Shown: piece after piece, positions 47,547 to 61,166 of the stretch | Layout: the number at the start of each line of letters is the position of its first letter | Position numbering within the stretch: the stretch's first letter is position 1 | Assembly (NCBI GenBank): GCA_963693315.1 | Contig: OY856186.1 | Span: 80,791,040-80,855,039, forward strand | Length of the DNA: 64,000 bases | Source: Diogma glabrata | Taxonomy: Eukaryota; Arthropoda; Insecta; Diptera; Cylindrotomidae | Direction: 5' to 3' | Notes under the pieces: generated by a model | Told to the model about the DNA's origin: nothing | Seen by the model: the letters and a program-made list of their open reading frames with translations, nothing else | Databases searched by the model: none | Program-made: the position numbers and the translations under genes

Positions 47547-49993
47547 AATCATCTAGCACATTTAATTTCCCATCATTACATTGCACGTATTTTAGACGTC
47601 TTGAACGTAACATTAGATATTGGAGGATGAGGAAATTATTTCGTAAAGCTTGTATTTCATCTATCCTTTCAGAAACTAAGGATCCTCGGCCGCGACTAAC
47701 AATAAAAATTTTGGACAAACATATTTCAGGTCTATTGGATAGTGGAGCGTCAATCACTATACTTGGAAGAAATTCCTTGGAATTATTGGAATCAGCAGGT
47801 ACAACTTACCGTAAGTACACTTCGTGTATTCGTACGGCAGATGGTACTGCAAATAAAATTTTGGGTTACATCGAAATTCCAATAACTGTGAATGGCTCCA
47901 CTAAACCAATGCGGTTCCATATAGTCCCTGGATTACGAGAGGAGCTCTACCTGGGCATAGATTTCTGGGAGAAATTCGGTATTGTTCCTTCTTTTGTTAA
48001 TGAACTGACTCGCACAGAGCCAATAACTTTAAATATACATAACCTCACCACTGATCAGCAACATGAACTGGATATGATCAAGGATTCTTTCCCGTCATTT
48101 GAAGTGTCTGGACTCGGAAAGACTTCTTTGGTTGAACATGTCATCGATGTTGGTGATAATGCACCTGTTAAACAGAGGCACTATCCCACATCGCCGGCTG
48201 TTCAACTGAAGGTCTATGCCGAACTTGACCGAATGCTTCAAATGGGCGTGATCGAAGAGTCTAACAGTTCTTGGTGCTCGCCAGTGGTTTTGGTACAAAA
48301 AGAATCTGGTAAAAACAGATTATGTATTGATAGCCGTCGTGTCAATTCACTAACGAAAAAGGACGCTTACCCACTTCCCTTGATTGAGGGCTTACTAGGT
48401 CGTCTAAATAGCACAAAGTACATTTCCAGTATTGATCTCAAAGATGCTTTCTGGCAGATTCCTCTGGCAGAAGCATCTAGGGACAAGACAGCCTTCACAG
48501 TGCCTGGTCGTCCATTGTATCAATTCCGGGTTATGCCCTTCGGATTGTGCAATGCTCCCCAGACAATGTGTCGGCTAATGCACAAAGTGATACCACATCA
48601 ATATCACGAAAATGTCTTTGTTTATTTGGATGATCTATTGGTAGTCTCTTCCACGTTCCAGGAACATATGGAATTGCTGTCCAAAGTCTCTTCATTGTTA
48701 AGAGCGGCTGGGTTAACAATAAACCTCAAGAAAAGTAAATTTGTTCTGAGAGAGGTGAAATATTTGGGATTTTTGGTTGGTGAAGATGGTCTTCGAACAG
48801 ACCCTGACAAGGTAAGAGCTGTTGCTGAGTACCCAGCTCCATCTACAGTAAAACAAATACGACGTTTACTAGGAATGGCTGGTTGGTACCAACGTTTCAT
48901 ACCAAATTATGCAAGCGTGGTATCACCAATTACAGATTTATTGAAGAAGAGTTCGGGGAAACTGAAATGGACATTAGAAGCGCAAGCCGCTTTCGAAAAT
49001 TTAAAACGATTGCTGACTACAGCACCAGTATTAGTGAACCCTGATTATAATAAAGAGTTCTTTATTAGATGCGATGCAAGTCTGACAGGGATAGGTAGTG
49101 TGTTGTATCAGGTTGATACTGACGGGCAAGAGTGTCCGATAGCCTTCATGTCGAAGAAACTTAACAAAGCTCAGAGAAATTACTCAGTTTCTGAGCTTGA
49201 ATGTCTTGCGGCAATTCTGAGTGTGAAGAAATTCAGGGGCTATGTTGAAGGTCACCGATTCACAATTGTGACTGATCACTCAAGTCTGAAGTGGCTTATG
49301 TCACAGAAAGACTTGAGTGGTCGTCTGGCTAGGTGGAGCCTAAAACTCCAACATATGGATTTTACCATTATCCACCAAAAAGGTACCCAAAATATAGTCC
49401 CTGATGCTCTATCTCGTCTTTATGACGATACACACGAGGAATTGACGGAAGCATTAACACATCACATTAACGACATCAAAATCGACAATGAAGGTTACCG
49501 GCACAAGGAATATACGGATATGATAGCTAAAGTTCAATCATCTCCTAAGGACTTTCCATCTGTTAAAGTCGTGGATGATAAGCTATACATACGTATTGAG
49601 CCAAGATCTGATGCAATACCCAACGATGTTCCTGTGTGGAAACTCTGGGTACCAAAACCGATGACTTCAAACATCATTCAGAAACATCATGATGATAGTA
49701 CTGCTGCTCATGGAGGTGTTAAAAATACTTTAGAATTACTTCGACGTCTTTATTATTGGCCGGGCATGGCGTCACAGGTACACAACTATGTTGTGTCCTG
49801 CGACACATGTAAACAAACAAAAGACGAATCAGATATTGCGTCCTCCGATGCAATATCAATTCGAAACAGCACGTCCATGGCAGAGAGTCTATATAGATTT
49901 TTTGGGACCGTAGCCTCGTTCTACACTTGGGAATACGGTATTACTGATAGTTCTGGATCATGCTACGAAGTTTGTACTACTGAAACCACTTAG
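47384..49993 (+). CDS. Pol: protease, RT, RNase H and start of integrase
   Basis: Frame -1 to gag, open from 47384, overlapping gag by about 160 bp, so expression by -1 frameshift is likely; I found no canonical slippery heptamer. Domains in order: protease (LLDSGASIT); RT with SSIDLKDAFWQIPL, MPFGLCNAP and catalytic VYLDD; RNase H (FFIRCDASLTGIG, then TDHSSLKWL); integrase zinc finger H-x-H to C-x2-C (ending CDTCKQTK). The frame then runs out of phase at the T-run 49898-49903, and the catalytic core is not read. Confidence 0.9.
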   Translation, partial: RNLCKLFLLSPVGKLPSESTCFGDGTLGSTANEPEESDERCRNTRRSTTEETRIKSSSTFNFPSLHCTYFRRLERNIRYWRMRKLFRKACISSILSETKDPRPRLTIKILDKHISGLLDSGASITILGRNSLELLESAGTTYRKYTSCIRTADGTANKILGYIEIPITVNGSTKPMRFHIVPGLREELYLGIDFWEKFGIVPSFVNELTRTEPITLNIHNLTTDQQHELDMIKDSFPSFEVSGLGKTSLVEHVIDVGDNAPVKQRHYPTSPAVQLKVYAELDRMLQMGVIEESNSSWCSPVVLVQKESGKNRLCIDSRRVNSLTKKDAYPLPLIEGLLGRLNSTKYISSIDLKDAFWQIPLAEASRDKTAFTVPGRPLYQFRVMPFGLCNAPQTMCRLMHKVIPHQYHENVFVYLDDLLVVSSTFQEHMELLSKVSSLLRAAGLTINLKKSKFVLREVKYLGFLVGEDGLRTDPDKVRAVAEYPAPSTVKQIRRLLGMAGWYQRFIPNYASVVSPITDLLKKSSGKLKWTLEAQAAFENLKRLLTTAPVLVNPDYNKEFFIRCDASLTGIGSVLYQVDTDGQECPIAFMSKKLNKAQRNYSVSELECLAAILSVKKFRGYVEGHRFTIVTDHSSLKWLMSQKDLSGRLARWSLKLQHMDFTIIHQKGTQNIVPDALSRLYDDTHEELTEALTHHINDIKIDNEGYRHKEYTDMIAKVQSSPKDFPSVKVVDDKLYIRIEPRSDAIPNDVPVWKLWVPKPMTSNIIQKHHDDSTAAHGGVKNTLELLRRLYYWPGMASQVHNYVVSCDTCKQTKDESDIASSDAISIRNSTSMAESLYRFFGTVASFYTWEYGITDSSGSCYEVCTTETT

Positions 49994-50012
49994 AAACGCA
50001 ACTTCACCGAAG

Positions 50013-50714
50013 GTGAATGCTTTTCTGAGGAACGAAGTGTTTCTTACATATGGGGTACCAGAGTTTCTACACAGTGACAATGGCAAACAGTTCACTAGTA
50101 GGAACTTTCAAAGTCTTTTGTCAGATTTCGGCATTAAACACATTAGGACCGGTGTCTATAGTCCTCAAAGCAACGCGTCAGAGCGGGTCAATAGGTCAGT
50201 CCTGGCAGCAATTCGAGCGTTCATTAAAGGTCAACATACCAAGTGGGATTCACAAATTGGTGAAATCGCTTATGCACTGCGGGCTGCAGTACATTCTGCT
50301 ACCAAGTACTCACCGTACTATTTATTATTTGGTCAACATCCAATATCGGATGGAAATACTTACCAATTGTTGAGATCACTACACCAGCTTGGTGAAGATG
50401 CTGGTGAGGAATTAGGACGCTCTGATCATTTGACTCTGCTCAGGAACCGGGTTCAGGAAAATTTAAAAGCAGCTTTTAAGAAATCGCAACATCAGTACAA
50501 CCTGCGATCTAAACTACGGACTTTTCAACCACAACAACGTGTGTTTGTACGGCAACATCATTTGAGTGACGCTACCAAAAAGTTCTCGGCAAAATTGGCT
50601 CCAAAGTTCTTACCTGCAATGATTAAGACTAAGATCGGAAATGTACTCTACGAGTGCACAGATATGAGCGGTAAGAATCTTGGAGTCCATCACGCGAAAG
50701 ACATCAGGGAATGA
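50013..50714 (+). pseudogene. Integrase core and C-terminus, out of frame with pol
   Basis: Continues pol in a different frame. Catalytic Asp is seen in LHSDNGKQFTSRN and Glu in NASERVNRSV, with the usual spacing; the C-terminal part ends HHAKDIRE. The first catalytic Asp lies upstream in the same frame (49935-49960), but a TAG at 49911 and the shift at 49898-49903 separate it from the zinc finger. The integrase is therefore not expressed as one protein. Confidence 0.88.
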
Positions 50715-50717
50715 TGT

Positions 50718-51038
50718 CTTTTCGTTAGGTGGGGTTGTTCCTCTGGCTGATTGTCGTCTCTGGGGTTCACATCTTCAGGTCATACTTACTGGTTGTATCG
50801 GGGTGTCCATGGTGCTGGCGTTCGGATGGATGGTCGGTCTCAATACTCAGTGAAGTTCTTAAGGACTTCATGAGTGTTGGAACCGGTCATCGGTCTTGAC
50901 GCCGGTGACTGTGGGTATCTCGATCCCAGATACAGTTTAATAGGTGGAAGTAGTTCGGTGGTTTTCTGTCATGGAGGGGATGGCGACGTTTTTGTGATTT
51001 CAAGAGTAAAAATCTTGATTTTTACCTTGAATTCATGG
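50718..51038 (+). other. 3' untranslated part before the right LTR
   Basis: No ORF. A purine tract directly abutting the LTR (expected polypurine tract) is not seen; the nearest one is GGAGGGGATGG at about 50973-50983. Confidence 0.55.
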
Positions 51039-52730
<1,692 letters not shown>

Positions 52731-52982
52731 ACCCAGCTAGCACAATAGGTGGATTTTAGCTTAAATATAGTTTGATATTATCTGTACAAAATTTTAGTGA
52801 ACATTCTCATTTAACCTAAAGTTATGTATAATAAAAGATTAAATTTATCCTAAGTATCGTACTTTTTCCATAAAAATATTGGTTAAATTTTCATGTAATT
52901 TTTATGTAATATGCTGGCTAATATGTGATTAAGTTTAACCATTTTAATTTAAAAGTTCTAAACTATAACAAGATATTTAAAT

Positions 52983-53165
52983 AATAATAAAATAATAAAC
53001 GCCTTATTCTTGTTAAATTGAGTTTTATTTCACTAAATACGTATTTCGAAAGCTATGCTTTCGTTTTTAGATACTACTGTCGATGAAAGCATAGCTTTCG
53101 AAATACGTATTTAGTGAAATAAAACTCAATTTAACAAGAATAAGGCGTTTATTATTTTATTATTA
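52983..53165. repeat. Near-perfect palindrome
   Basis: Arms of about 81 bp (AATAAACGCCTTATTCTTGT to AGCTATGCTTTCG) around a 20-base loop. A degraded single arm recurs at 54100-54160 (CACCTTATTCTTGTTTCCTG, TACGTATTTCGAAAGCT). The arrangement resembles an inverted pair of Penelope-type terminal repeats. Confidence 0.82.
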
Positions 53166-53169
53166 ATTA

Positions 53170-54285
53170 AGTTTAACTATAATTTAACCAAATTTTAAGT
53201 TAAATAAGTGCAAATGTTATGTTATATGTTAGCTAATTATTAGTTAAATTTAACTTGTTTGTTACACATGCAAACCACAAAATGTATGCTCCGAAATTCT
53301 CCCCTAATGATCACATAAGTTTACTTTATAGTATACTACAAACTATTATTATATTTTCGATAATTAATGTTTTTTATCGAATACCGAAAAGAGAATTGAA
53401 AATTAAAGTATTCAGTTTAAAAAAAAAATAAATATTTAATTGTATTTTTAAGGGTTGTTCTCATTATTTTTTCCTATTTTTGTTTTATGTATAAACAAGA
53501 TCGAACCTTTCTTTATACATGAACATTTAAATCCATTCAAAAATACGCTCCAAATTATGCATAAAAATGTTTATTTGAAGTCGGTTTAGAAATTGTCATA
53601 AAAACCTATTTTGTCCTTAAATGCATTAGTTTGGGAGATAGATAATATCGTATCCATAATTCCTAGCCATAAAATTATTTACCTGTTATTTAAGTTAAAT
53701 TTTGTCAGGTGTTTCATGAAATAACTTAAATTTATCCTAAATTTTTTCACGTATTTTATTTAATACATGTAAATTATCTAGCTATTAAGTGGAAAATTGA
53801 TCATATAATTCTTATCTAGAATACATTTAATAGCTACAATATCTTAATTTGGCAGAGTAAATTCATGTATATTTCATGTAACAGCTGAATACAAAACTAA
53901 GCAAGTGCAAATTATATGTAATTTTAATGTACCAAAGTCAGATATTGTAGTTATTACATGTTTTTTTCATGAGAATTACATGTAATTGAACCATCCATTT
54001 TAGAATTACAGCCCGATAATAAAATAAGGTTAAATATTAAAAAAAGCTAAAAAATAATATTATAAGAAACAAAATTTTTTTAAAATGCTTGAAAAAGCAC
54101 CTTATTCTTGTTTCCTGAGTTTTATTATTTTTTACTATATGTATACGTATTTCGAAAGCTAAATTGTAAAGTAAGATAGATTCCATATTTCCATTATATA
54201 CCGGTGGTTTAATAAAAACAAATTTTAAAAAATTAATAATCTAACTACAGAAAAATATAAAATATAAAGCAAAATGAATAAATCT
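53170..54285. other. AT-rich subterminal DNA of the composite
   Basis: No ORF. Repeated motifs such as AAGTTAAAT and ACATGTAAT are shared with 63480-63900. Confidence 0.45.
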
Positions 54286-54955
54286 AATAAAACAATCAAA
54301 CCATTAGAGAAAATTACAAAAAATAAAAATGAATTTGACAAAAGAAGTAAACCGAAATAACAACAGTTTTATTGTGTGTCCGTGGTGTGTAAGGTGTGTG
54401 TCCGTGGTGTGTGCTATAAACCAAAAATCAAAACTGAGCCAAATGAGAAACCAAGTATTTATAAAATATCCTACAACAACTGTGAAAAATTTTATGTAGG
54501 TCTTTCTCAACGCAAAATAGGACAACGCCAGAAAGAACACCTTACAGAAATAAAATACAAAAGGGCTGAGAATTCTAGCGTTGCCGCTCATATGCCACTC
54601 AACAACAGGTCACCATCAAATTTAGAACTTATAAAAGAGATTAATAATCTAAAACACCTAGAAGCGTACGAATTTTTTTTCATTGAAAAAGAAAATCAAT
54701 TAAACCCCGGTATCCTGATGAACAATAAAGAAGGAAACATAAAATCTAATTTATTTAACCTAATAATTAAAAGACCGCCGAACAACATTTATAATAAATA
54801 AATCACCTAAACTATATTAATTATGACTGAAGGATATCCACCCATTTGGAACACCCCATAAAACTGTTATTATTTAGGTTCACTTCTTTTGTCAATTCAT
54901 TTTTATTTTTTTAATTTTTTTTAATTTTCTCTAATGGTTTAATTATTTTATTGTT
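54286..54955. mobile_element. GIY-YIG fragment flanked by inverted repeats
   Basis: The left repeat 54286-54375 (AAACCATTAGAGAAAATTA, then GACAAAAGAAGTAAACC, then AACAGTTTTAT) is repeated inverted at 54857-54955 with about 90% identity by eye. Between them lies the nuclease-like frame. Confidence 0.7.
54376..54801 (+). pseudogene. Penelope-type GIY-YIG endonuclease fragment
   Basis: A 141-codon open frame. SIYKISYNNCEKFYVGLSQR carries the GIY (IYK) and YIG (YVG) elements; GQRQKEHLTEIK gives the Arg/His helix; EFFFIEKENQLNP is the E-and-LN end typical of Penelope-like retroelement nucleases. No ATG precedes the domain (the first in-frame ATG is at the HMPL segment). The upstream CxxC insert of animal PLEs is not obvious. 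The RT half of a PLE is absent. Confidence 0.7.
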
Positions 54956-55130
54956 AAAGTAAATAATAAAAAATAAAAAATAATAAAACAAGAATAGTAA
55001 ACAAGAATAATAAATAAATGTTGAATTCCTCAATAAACTGTTTTAAAAGCTCCTCTAAAGATGATTCATTTCAAACTGAGTCACGATAAATGTGATATTT
55101 TTAATTTAATATCCTTTTAAAAAAAATATA

Positions 55131-55536
55131 ACAACGCTGTTAATGAAATTTTGTTTTGCAAAGCCCATTGCCTTAGTTCGTTCAACAGATCTATTTTAGT
55201 TTGAGCGTTATGCTCATATTCCAGGTGTTCGCGCATCAATTCCTCAGCAATATCTGCTTCTGATAATAAAAATTCAGCAGTTTCACCAACTTGGGATGTA
55301 CAATCATCTGGCATATCATCGTCACACTCTACATTTTCATCACAAGTAACACTAACCAGCAGCCAAATTCTGTAATTGTGAAGCGGTGAAGTGATAAGTT
55401 TTTTAATGAAAAGAAACGAAGAAATTTTTATCACTTCACCGCTTCACAGTTACAGAATTTGGCTGCAGGATGGTATTTTCGATCATAGCATTTTCTGCTG
55501 GCAAATTATTTTCAAAAAAGGCATTCAGTTGTTGCC
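55131..55536 (-). pseudogene. TE-borne ORF W, C-terminal fragment (copy 1)
   Basis: Reads QLNAFFENNLPAENAMIEN, then is broken by a palindrome (55359-55465), then SQVGETAEFLLSEADIAEEL and LRQWALQNKISLTAL. The last motif (L-R-x-W-A-x5-I-x3-A-L) is common in transposon-associated insect proteins of unsettled class. Copy 2 lies at 57251-57656; the N-terminal continuation is at 63119-63348. Confidence 0.5.
55359..55465. repeat. Palindrome inside ORF W (copy at 57479-57585)
   Basis: CAGCCAAATTCTGTAA ... GAAGCGGTGAAGTGATAA pairs with TTATCACTTCACCGCTTC ... TTCTGGCTG-like sequence; arms of about 38 bp, loop about 30 bp. Confidence 0.8.
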
Positions 55537-56052
55537 CTGGTTAAACATTCCAATTCAAACCTATTGAATCCTATTAAATCCAATATAAATTCAATAGGAT
55601 TAAATTGGATTGAATTGGTTTAATAGGAAGACTTCGATCTACCAATTAAAATTCAATCGGAATGAATGGGGTTTAACAGGAAAAGAGGTTCTGTAGGATT
55701 CTAAAGGAAATTTCCAATTGAATTTCAATCGGAAATCAAGAGATTCAATAGGAAAAAGGAACTTAGAAAAAAATTAAACAATCTTATAAATTTAACAGGA
55801 TTTAATTGGAAAAGATTTAATAGGAATGAATAGGATTAATCGGAATTCTGCAATGGAAATTTCCAATTAATTCCTATTTATATACATTTCCTATTTATAT
55901 AGATTCCGGTTGAAAAATAAAATAGAGATATTTAACAGGAATGAATAGGATTGTATTGGAAATAGATTTTTTGAATAGGAATTAATTGAAAATGCCCAAT
56001 GCAGAATTCCGATTAATCCAATTGATTTTTTTCAATTGGTTTCAATTGGAAT
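55535..56052. mobile_element. MITE Z, left part, duplicated copy
   Basis: Begins CCCTGGTTAAACATTCCAAT. The interior is built of AATTGGAAT/AATAGGATT variations. This copy ends at the truncated hAT (56053). Confidence 0.7.
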
Positions 56053-57232
56053 CAGTGGCGTAGCTAGCATGGGTGGCACCCGGGGCGGATATTGTGGTGT
56101 CACCCCAAAAATAAAAACTGTCAATAATAATAAAAAGCCGATAAACGTAATTTATAATTTTTTTTAATTAATACAAATGAGCATTATTATTATAAGCCCG
56201 CAAGTAATTTTTAACTAATTTTAATTTGCTGAAACTGCTCTCACACGAAGCCACTAATACGCAAATAGTCATAAATAACTTTAGTGCGACCGTAAAATTC
56301 GGAAGAAATTCTAAAAAATCCCATTCTACGATGAATTTCAAAAAGTCTAGGTACACCCAGTTAGAAACTGTAACATTGGCCGCTTTTAAATGCCTCCTCA
56401 CCCTTTGTATCTCTATGAGGAGTTCTGTTGCCAATACCGCATCATAAAAACCAGTAAATTTTGATACCGATAATTTTAACTCTTCACTGTTCGCCAAAAG
56501 CTAAGTGTTTGTCTGCACAACCTCGAACAATGAAGCTAAATCTTGAACTGACTTCAGTCTAGTTCGGAGTTCAACACTGAATCGGTCAAGACATTCCAAC
56601 ATGTCCTTTTTAAGTTGAGCTCTCAGTGTCAGTCCAACATTAGGTGCAAACTCACCACCCGTTCGTTTTTTGCGTTTTTATGACGAATTCGGCTTTCCAT
56701 TGGAATGTCATAGTCCTCCGATTTTTTCGCAGCAAGATCTATTGCCTCTTCTACAATGAGACTTCGTTATGAATTGACTCTATTTTTGTAGCTAATTGAT
56801 CAATATTCAAGCCCGTGCTTTGCCATCCAATCTGAGCACAGATATTATTTCTCTTAGAATATCATTCCAAAACAAAAGATAGCAAAGAAACGAAAAATCA
56901 CATGCTGCATTGATAAGGTTCTGTGCAGCGCCTCTAGTGTCTACATTTTCTTGTTGATCACTTAACTTCTCAATTTCAGCCACAATCCCATCAAAGTTTT
57001 CGGCCAATACTTTTACTGCAGCATAATGAGCACTCCAATGCGCTGTTAAGAGTATTTTAACAGTTGCTTTGTTGTGTTTAGCAAGTACTTCCCAGCGGCT
57101 AGTCAAAGCAGAAAAACATGTAAAAATGGCTTCCACTGACGAGTGTTGGCCGTATAAATTAATTGAATGATCTTTGCAGCCCACAAAAATTGCTTTGTTA
57201 TTTTTTGCTTTAATAATAGCTTGCACTTCTCC
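56053..57232 (-). pseudogene. hAT 3' end, truncated duplicate
   Basis: Carries the hAT terminus CAGTGGCGTAGCTAG, the C-terminal dimer domain (56168-56497) and part of the catalytic region (56807-57232). A product of the tandem duplication; it has no 5' half and no right terminus. Confidence 0.85.
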
Positions 57233-58287
57233 CTTCTCCAAAAAAATATAACAACGCTGTTAATGAAATTTTGTTTTGCAAAGCCCATTGCCTTAGTTCG
57301 TTCAACAGATCTATTTTAGTTTGAGCGTTATGCTCATATTCCAGGTGTTCGCGCATCAATTCCTCAGCAATATCTGCTTCTGATAATAAAAATTCAGCAG
57401 TTTCACCAACTTGGGATGTACAATCATCTGGCATATCATCGTCACACTCTACATTTTCATCACAAGTAACACTAACCAGCAGCCAAATTCTGTAATTGTG
57501 AAGCGGTGAAGTGATAAGTTTTTTAATGAAAAGAAACGAAGAAATTTTTATCACTTCACCGCTTCACAGTTACAGAATTTGGCTGCAGGATGGTATTTTC
57601 GATCATAGCATTTTCTGCTGGCAAATTATTTTCAAAAAAGGCATTCAGTTGTTGCCCTGGTTAAACATTCCAATTCAAACCTATTGAATCCTATTAAATC
57701 CAATATAAATTCAATAGGATTAAATTGGATTGAATTGGTTTAATAGGAAGACTTCGATCTACCAATTAAAATTCAATCGGAATGAATGGGGTTTAACAGG
57801 AAAAGAGGTTCTGTAGGATTCTAAAGGAAATTTCCAATTGAATTTCAATCGGAAATCAAGAGATTCAATAGGAAAAAGGAACTTAGAAAAAAATTAAACA
57901 ATCTTATAAATTTAACAGGATTTAATTGGAAAAGATTTAATAGGAATGAATAGGATTAATCGGAATTCTGCAATGGAAATTTCCAATTAATTCCTATTTA
58001 TATACATTTCCTATTTATATAGATTCCGGTTGAAAAATAAAATAGAGATATTTAACAGGAATGAATAGGATTGTATTGGAAATAGATTTTTTGAATAGGA
58101 ATTAATTGAAAATGCCCAATGCAGAATTCCGATTAATCCAATTGATTTTTTTCAATTGGTTTCAATTGGAATCAGTGGCGTAGCTAGCATGGGTGGCACC
58201 CGGGGCGGATATTGTGGTGTCACCCCAAAAATAAAAACTGTCAATAATAATAAAAAGCCGATAAACGTAATTTATAATTTTTTTTAA

Positions 58288-61166
58288 TTAATACAAATGA
58301 GCATTATTATTATAAGCCCGCAAGTAATTTTTAACTAATTTTAATTTGCTGAAACTGCTCTCACACGAAGCCACTAATACGCAAATAGTCATAAATAACT
58401 TTAGTGCGACCGTAAAATTCGGAAGAAATTCTAAAAAATCCCATTCTACGATGAATTTCAAAAAGTCTAGGTACACCCAGTTAGAAACTGTAACATTGGC
58501 CGCTTTTAAATGCCTCCTCACCCTTTGTATCTCTATGAGGAGTTCTGTTGCCAATACCGCATCATAAAAACCAGTAAATTTTGATACCGATAATTTTAAC
58601 TCTTCACTGTTCGCCAAAAGCTAAGTGTTTGTCTGCACAACCTCGAACAATGAAGCTAAATCTTGAACTGACTTCAGTCTAGTTCGGAGTTCAACACTGA
58701 ATCGGTCAAGACATTCCAACATGTCCTTTTTAAGTTGAGCTCTCAGTGTCAGTCCAACATTAGGTGCAAACTCACCACCCGTTCGTTTTTTGCGTTTTTA
58801 TGACGAATTCGGCTTTCCATTGGAATGTCATAGTCCTCCGATTTTTTCGCAGCAAGATCTATTGCCTCTTCTACAATGAGACTTCGTTATGAATTGACTC
58901 TATTTTTGTAGCTAATTGATCAATATTCAAGCCCGTGCTTTGCAATCCAATCTGAGCACAGATATTATTTCTCTTAGAATATCATTCCAAAACAAAAGAT
59001 AGCAAAGAAACGAAAAATCACATGCTGCATTGATAAGGTTCTGTGCAGCGCCTCTAGTGTCTACATTTTCTTGTTGATCACTTAACTTCTCAATTTCAGC
59101 CACAATCCCATCAAAGTTTTCGGCCAATACTTTTACTGCAGCATAATGAGCACTCCAATGCGCTGTTAAGAGTATTTTAACAGTTGCTTTGTTGTGTTTA
59201 GCAAGTACTTCCCAGCGGCTAGTCAAAGCAGAAAAACATGTAAAAATGGCTTCCACTGACGAGTGTTGGCCGTATAAATTAATTGAATGATCTTTGCAGC
59301 CCACAAAAATTGCTTTGTTATTTTTTGCTTTAATAATAGCTTGCACTTCTCCATTTATACTACTCATAACAGCTGCATTATCATAACCTTTGGGAGCGAC
59401 AATTCATAACATCTATACCATCATTTTCAAGATTTTACACTGAAAAAAACATGTCCTATTTCCAATCGAAATGCAGTTGTCTCAACCTCACCGTGCTGGC
59501 AGATATGGCGAATCGAAATACGAGATTGATTCAACAACCGTACAATGATAAGCCGATGCAGTTGAGACAATCACATGAAATATTTATGTGGAAATAAAAT
59601 ATAGTTCAATTAATCTCAAATACTTAAATTTTAAAATGAAAAATTCATGATATAAGGCCAAAGAAATATGTTTTCATGGAAATAGTTATTAACTTTATTC
59701 AACTACTGTTATATTGGATAGCACTTTATATTTTAATTACACCTCATTCTGTTATCAGGAAAATGTTACTGAGTACTGAGTAGTTGTCCCAATCACGGTG
59801 AAATTGTTTGTAAATATCTTTTCTTTGCATGAATAATAAACTGCCATCTTCGAGATGAGGTTATCATTACTTCAATTTTTTTTTCAGTGTAAGAATTTCA
59901 TCGCTTAAATCAGCGGCATTTTTCCACGTAAAGGAAAAAATCCAAGGAATACTTCCTTGATTTCCACTTTACTACCATCAATTTTCACATAACGAATCAC
60001 TTCTGACATTTGATCAATATGTGAAATGTCAGGTGTGCTATCAAACATAATTCCAAAATATTTAACCGATTTAATTTCGTTGACAAGCTTAAACTTTACG
60101 TGGATCGCTAAAACATTTATGAACTCATTTTGTATACCTGGTGACAAATATGATACTTTTGGTGATTTACCATGCTCCAAATTCAAAATGTGTTCTTTTA
60201 ACACTACATCATACTTTGACAATAGTTTGGTTAGTTCTAAGAAATTGCCTTTATTTGAAGAACTTTGTCCTTCATCATGTCCATGAAATGCTGGGTTTTG
60301 TTTAGATAAAAACAAAGTTATATCCAATAATCTTGATAAAAGATGTTTCCACTTCTGTTTTTTATTATATATTAATTGCAAGGCTGCGTTTGGTATCGTT
60401 TTATGAATTTTTAACCTCATTTCCAAAGTTTTCCACTTTTCAAAATTCTCCAGATGTTCATTTGAAGTTTCATGCTCGGCCAATTTAGGATTTAGTTTCC
60501 ACCGCTTCTGATATCCAGTAGTAAATGTTGATTTTGTATTATTATTATTGGTGACAGCAAATACACGACAACAGAAGCAATACAGGACGCAAGTTATTAT
60601 TTACAGGAGAATAAACAATCCATGGCCGTAGAATTTTTTCACCATTATTCATCATTTTATAAAACCATTATTTAGAAAGATGGCGAACATCACCTTTTAT
60701 GTCTAGCCCGTGTCTAGATACAGTAACAAACGACCCTTCTCTATTTTGAAAATGTTCACTTTCTTTTTTTATGATTTCAATGCGAACATTACCAGAGACG
60801 AGTATATTCCAATGTGATACATCTCTTAAGTCCTGAAGTGATTCACCCATGCAAATACTGTCTTCGATAGTAGAAGCATTAGCGGCATTATCACTGTCAT
60901 TTTCATTATTCCCTTCTAATTCGTCATCATAGGTTATCATTATTAATTCTGTATTGTTGCTGTTACTTTCCGAAGATGAGCCAATATTCTCTGAAACATT
61001 CGTTGCATCAACGTGATAATCAGTTTCTTTTGATGAACCTTGGATATCATCGGGTTTTGTAACATATTTATATATTTGGTCTTTCTCTGCTGGAACCAAC
61101 TTTTTCTTTAAAAAGTATGAACTCCTCGTGGCATATTTATTTTTTGGGATATTTGCTAAACGAAAT
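58288..61166 (-). pseudogene. hAT transposase (DUF4371/ZMYM1-like), broken
   Basis: Coding starts after an acceptor-like TTTTTTTAG (reversed, at 61167-61174), so an upstream exon is likely. An acidic N-terminus (61166-60668) is followed by a TTF-type finger (60660-60540, CVLYCFCCRVF, frame broken), DUF4371 (60483-59905: AEHETSNEHLENFEKW, YFGIMFDSTPDISHIDQMS), GYDNAA with the next catalytic region (59400-58927: AIFVGCKDHSINLYGQH), and the dimer domain (58617-58288: ANVTVSNW, SCESSFSKLKLVKNYLR). Breaks: the TTF region, a MITE insertion at 59437-59890, and frameshifts at 58620-58925. Confidence 0.85.
59437..59890. mobile_element. MITE inside the hAT transposase
   Basis: Inverted ends ACACTGAAAAAAA and its complement, 454 bp. 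It separates AADLSDEIL from NDGID in the transposase. Internal GCAGTTGTCTCAAC/GTTGAGAC is also inverted. Confidence 0.7.

Larger units (their letters stand above)
55120..59352. repeat. 2,120-bp tandem duplication
   Basis: 55120-57232 and 57240-59352 are the same sequence at a constant offset of 2,120. The only difference I noticed is at 56819-56830 against 58939-58950 (GGC against TGC codon). At the junction 57233-57239 there is a 7-base filler CTTCTCC, which repeats the preceding CTTCTCC. The unit carries parts of ORF W, MITE Z and the 3' end of a hAT element. Confidence 0.93.

Noticed and set aside
50718..51038. Possible envelope gene making the LTR element an errantivirus
   Set aside because: Only 320 bp lie between integrase and LTR, without any ORF; it is an env-less retrotransposon.
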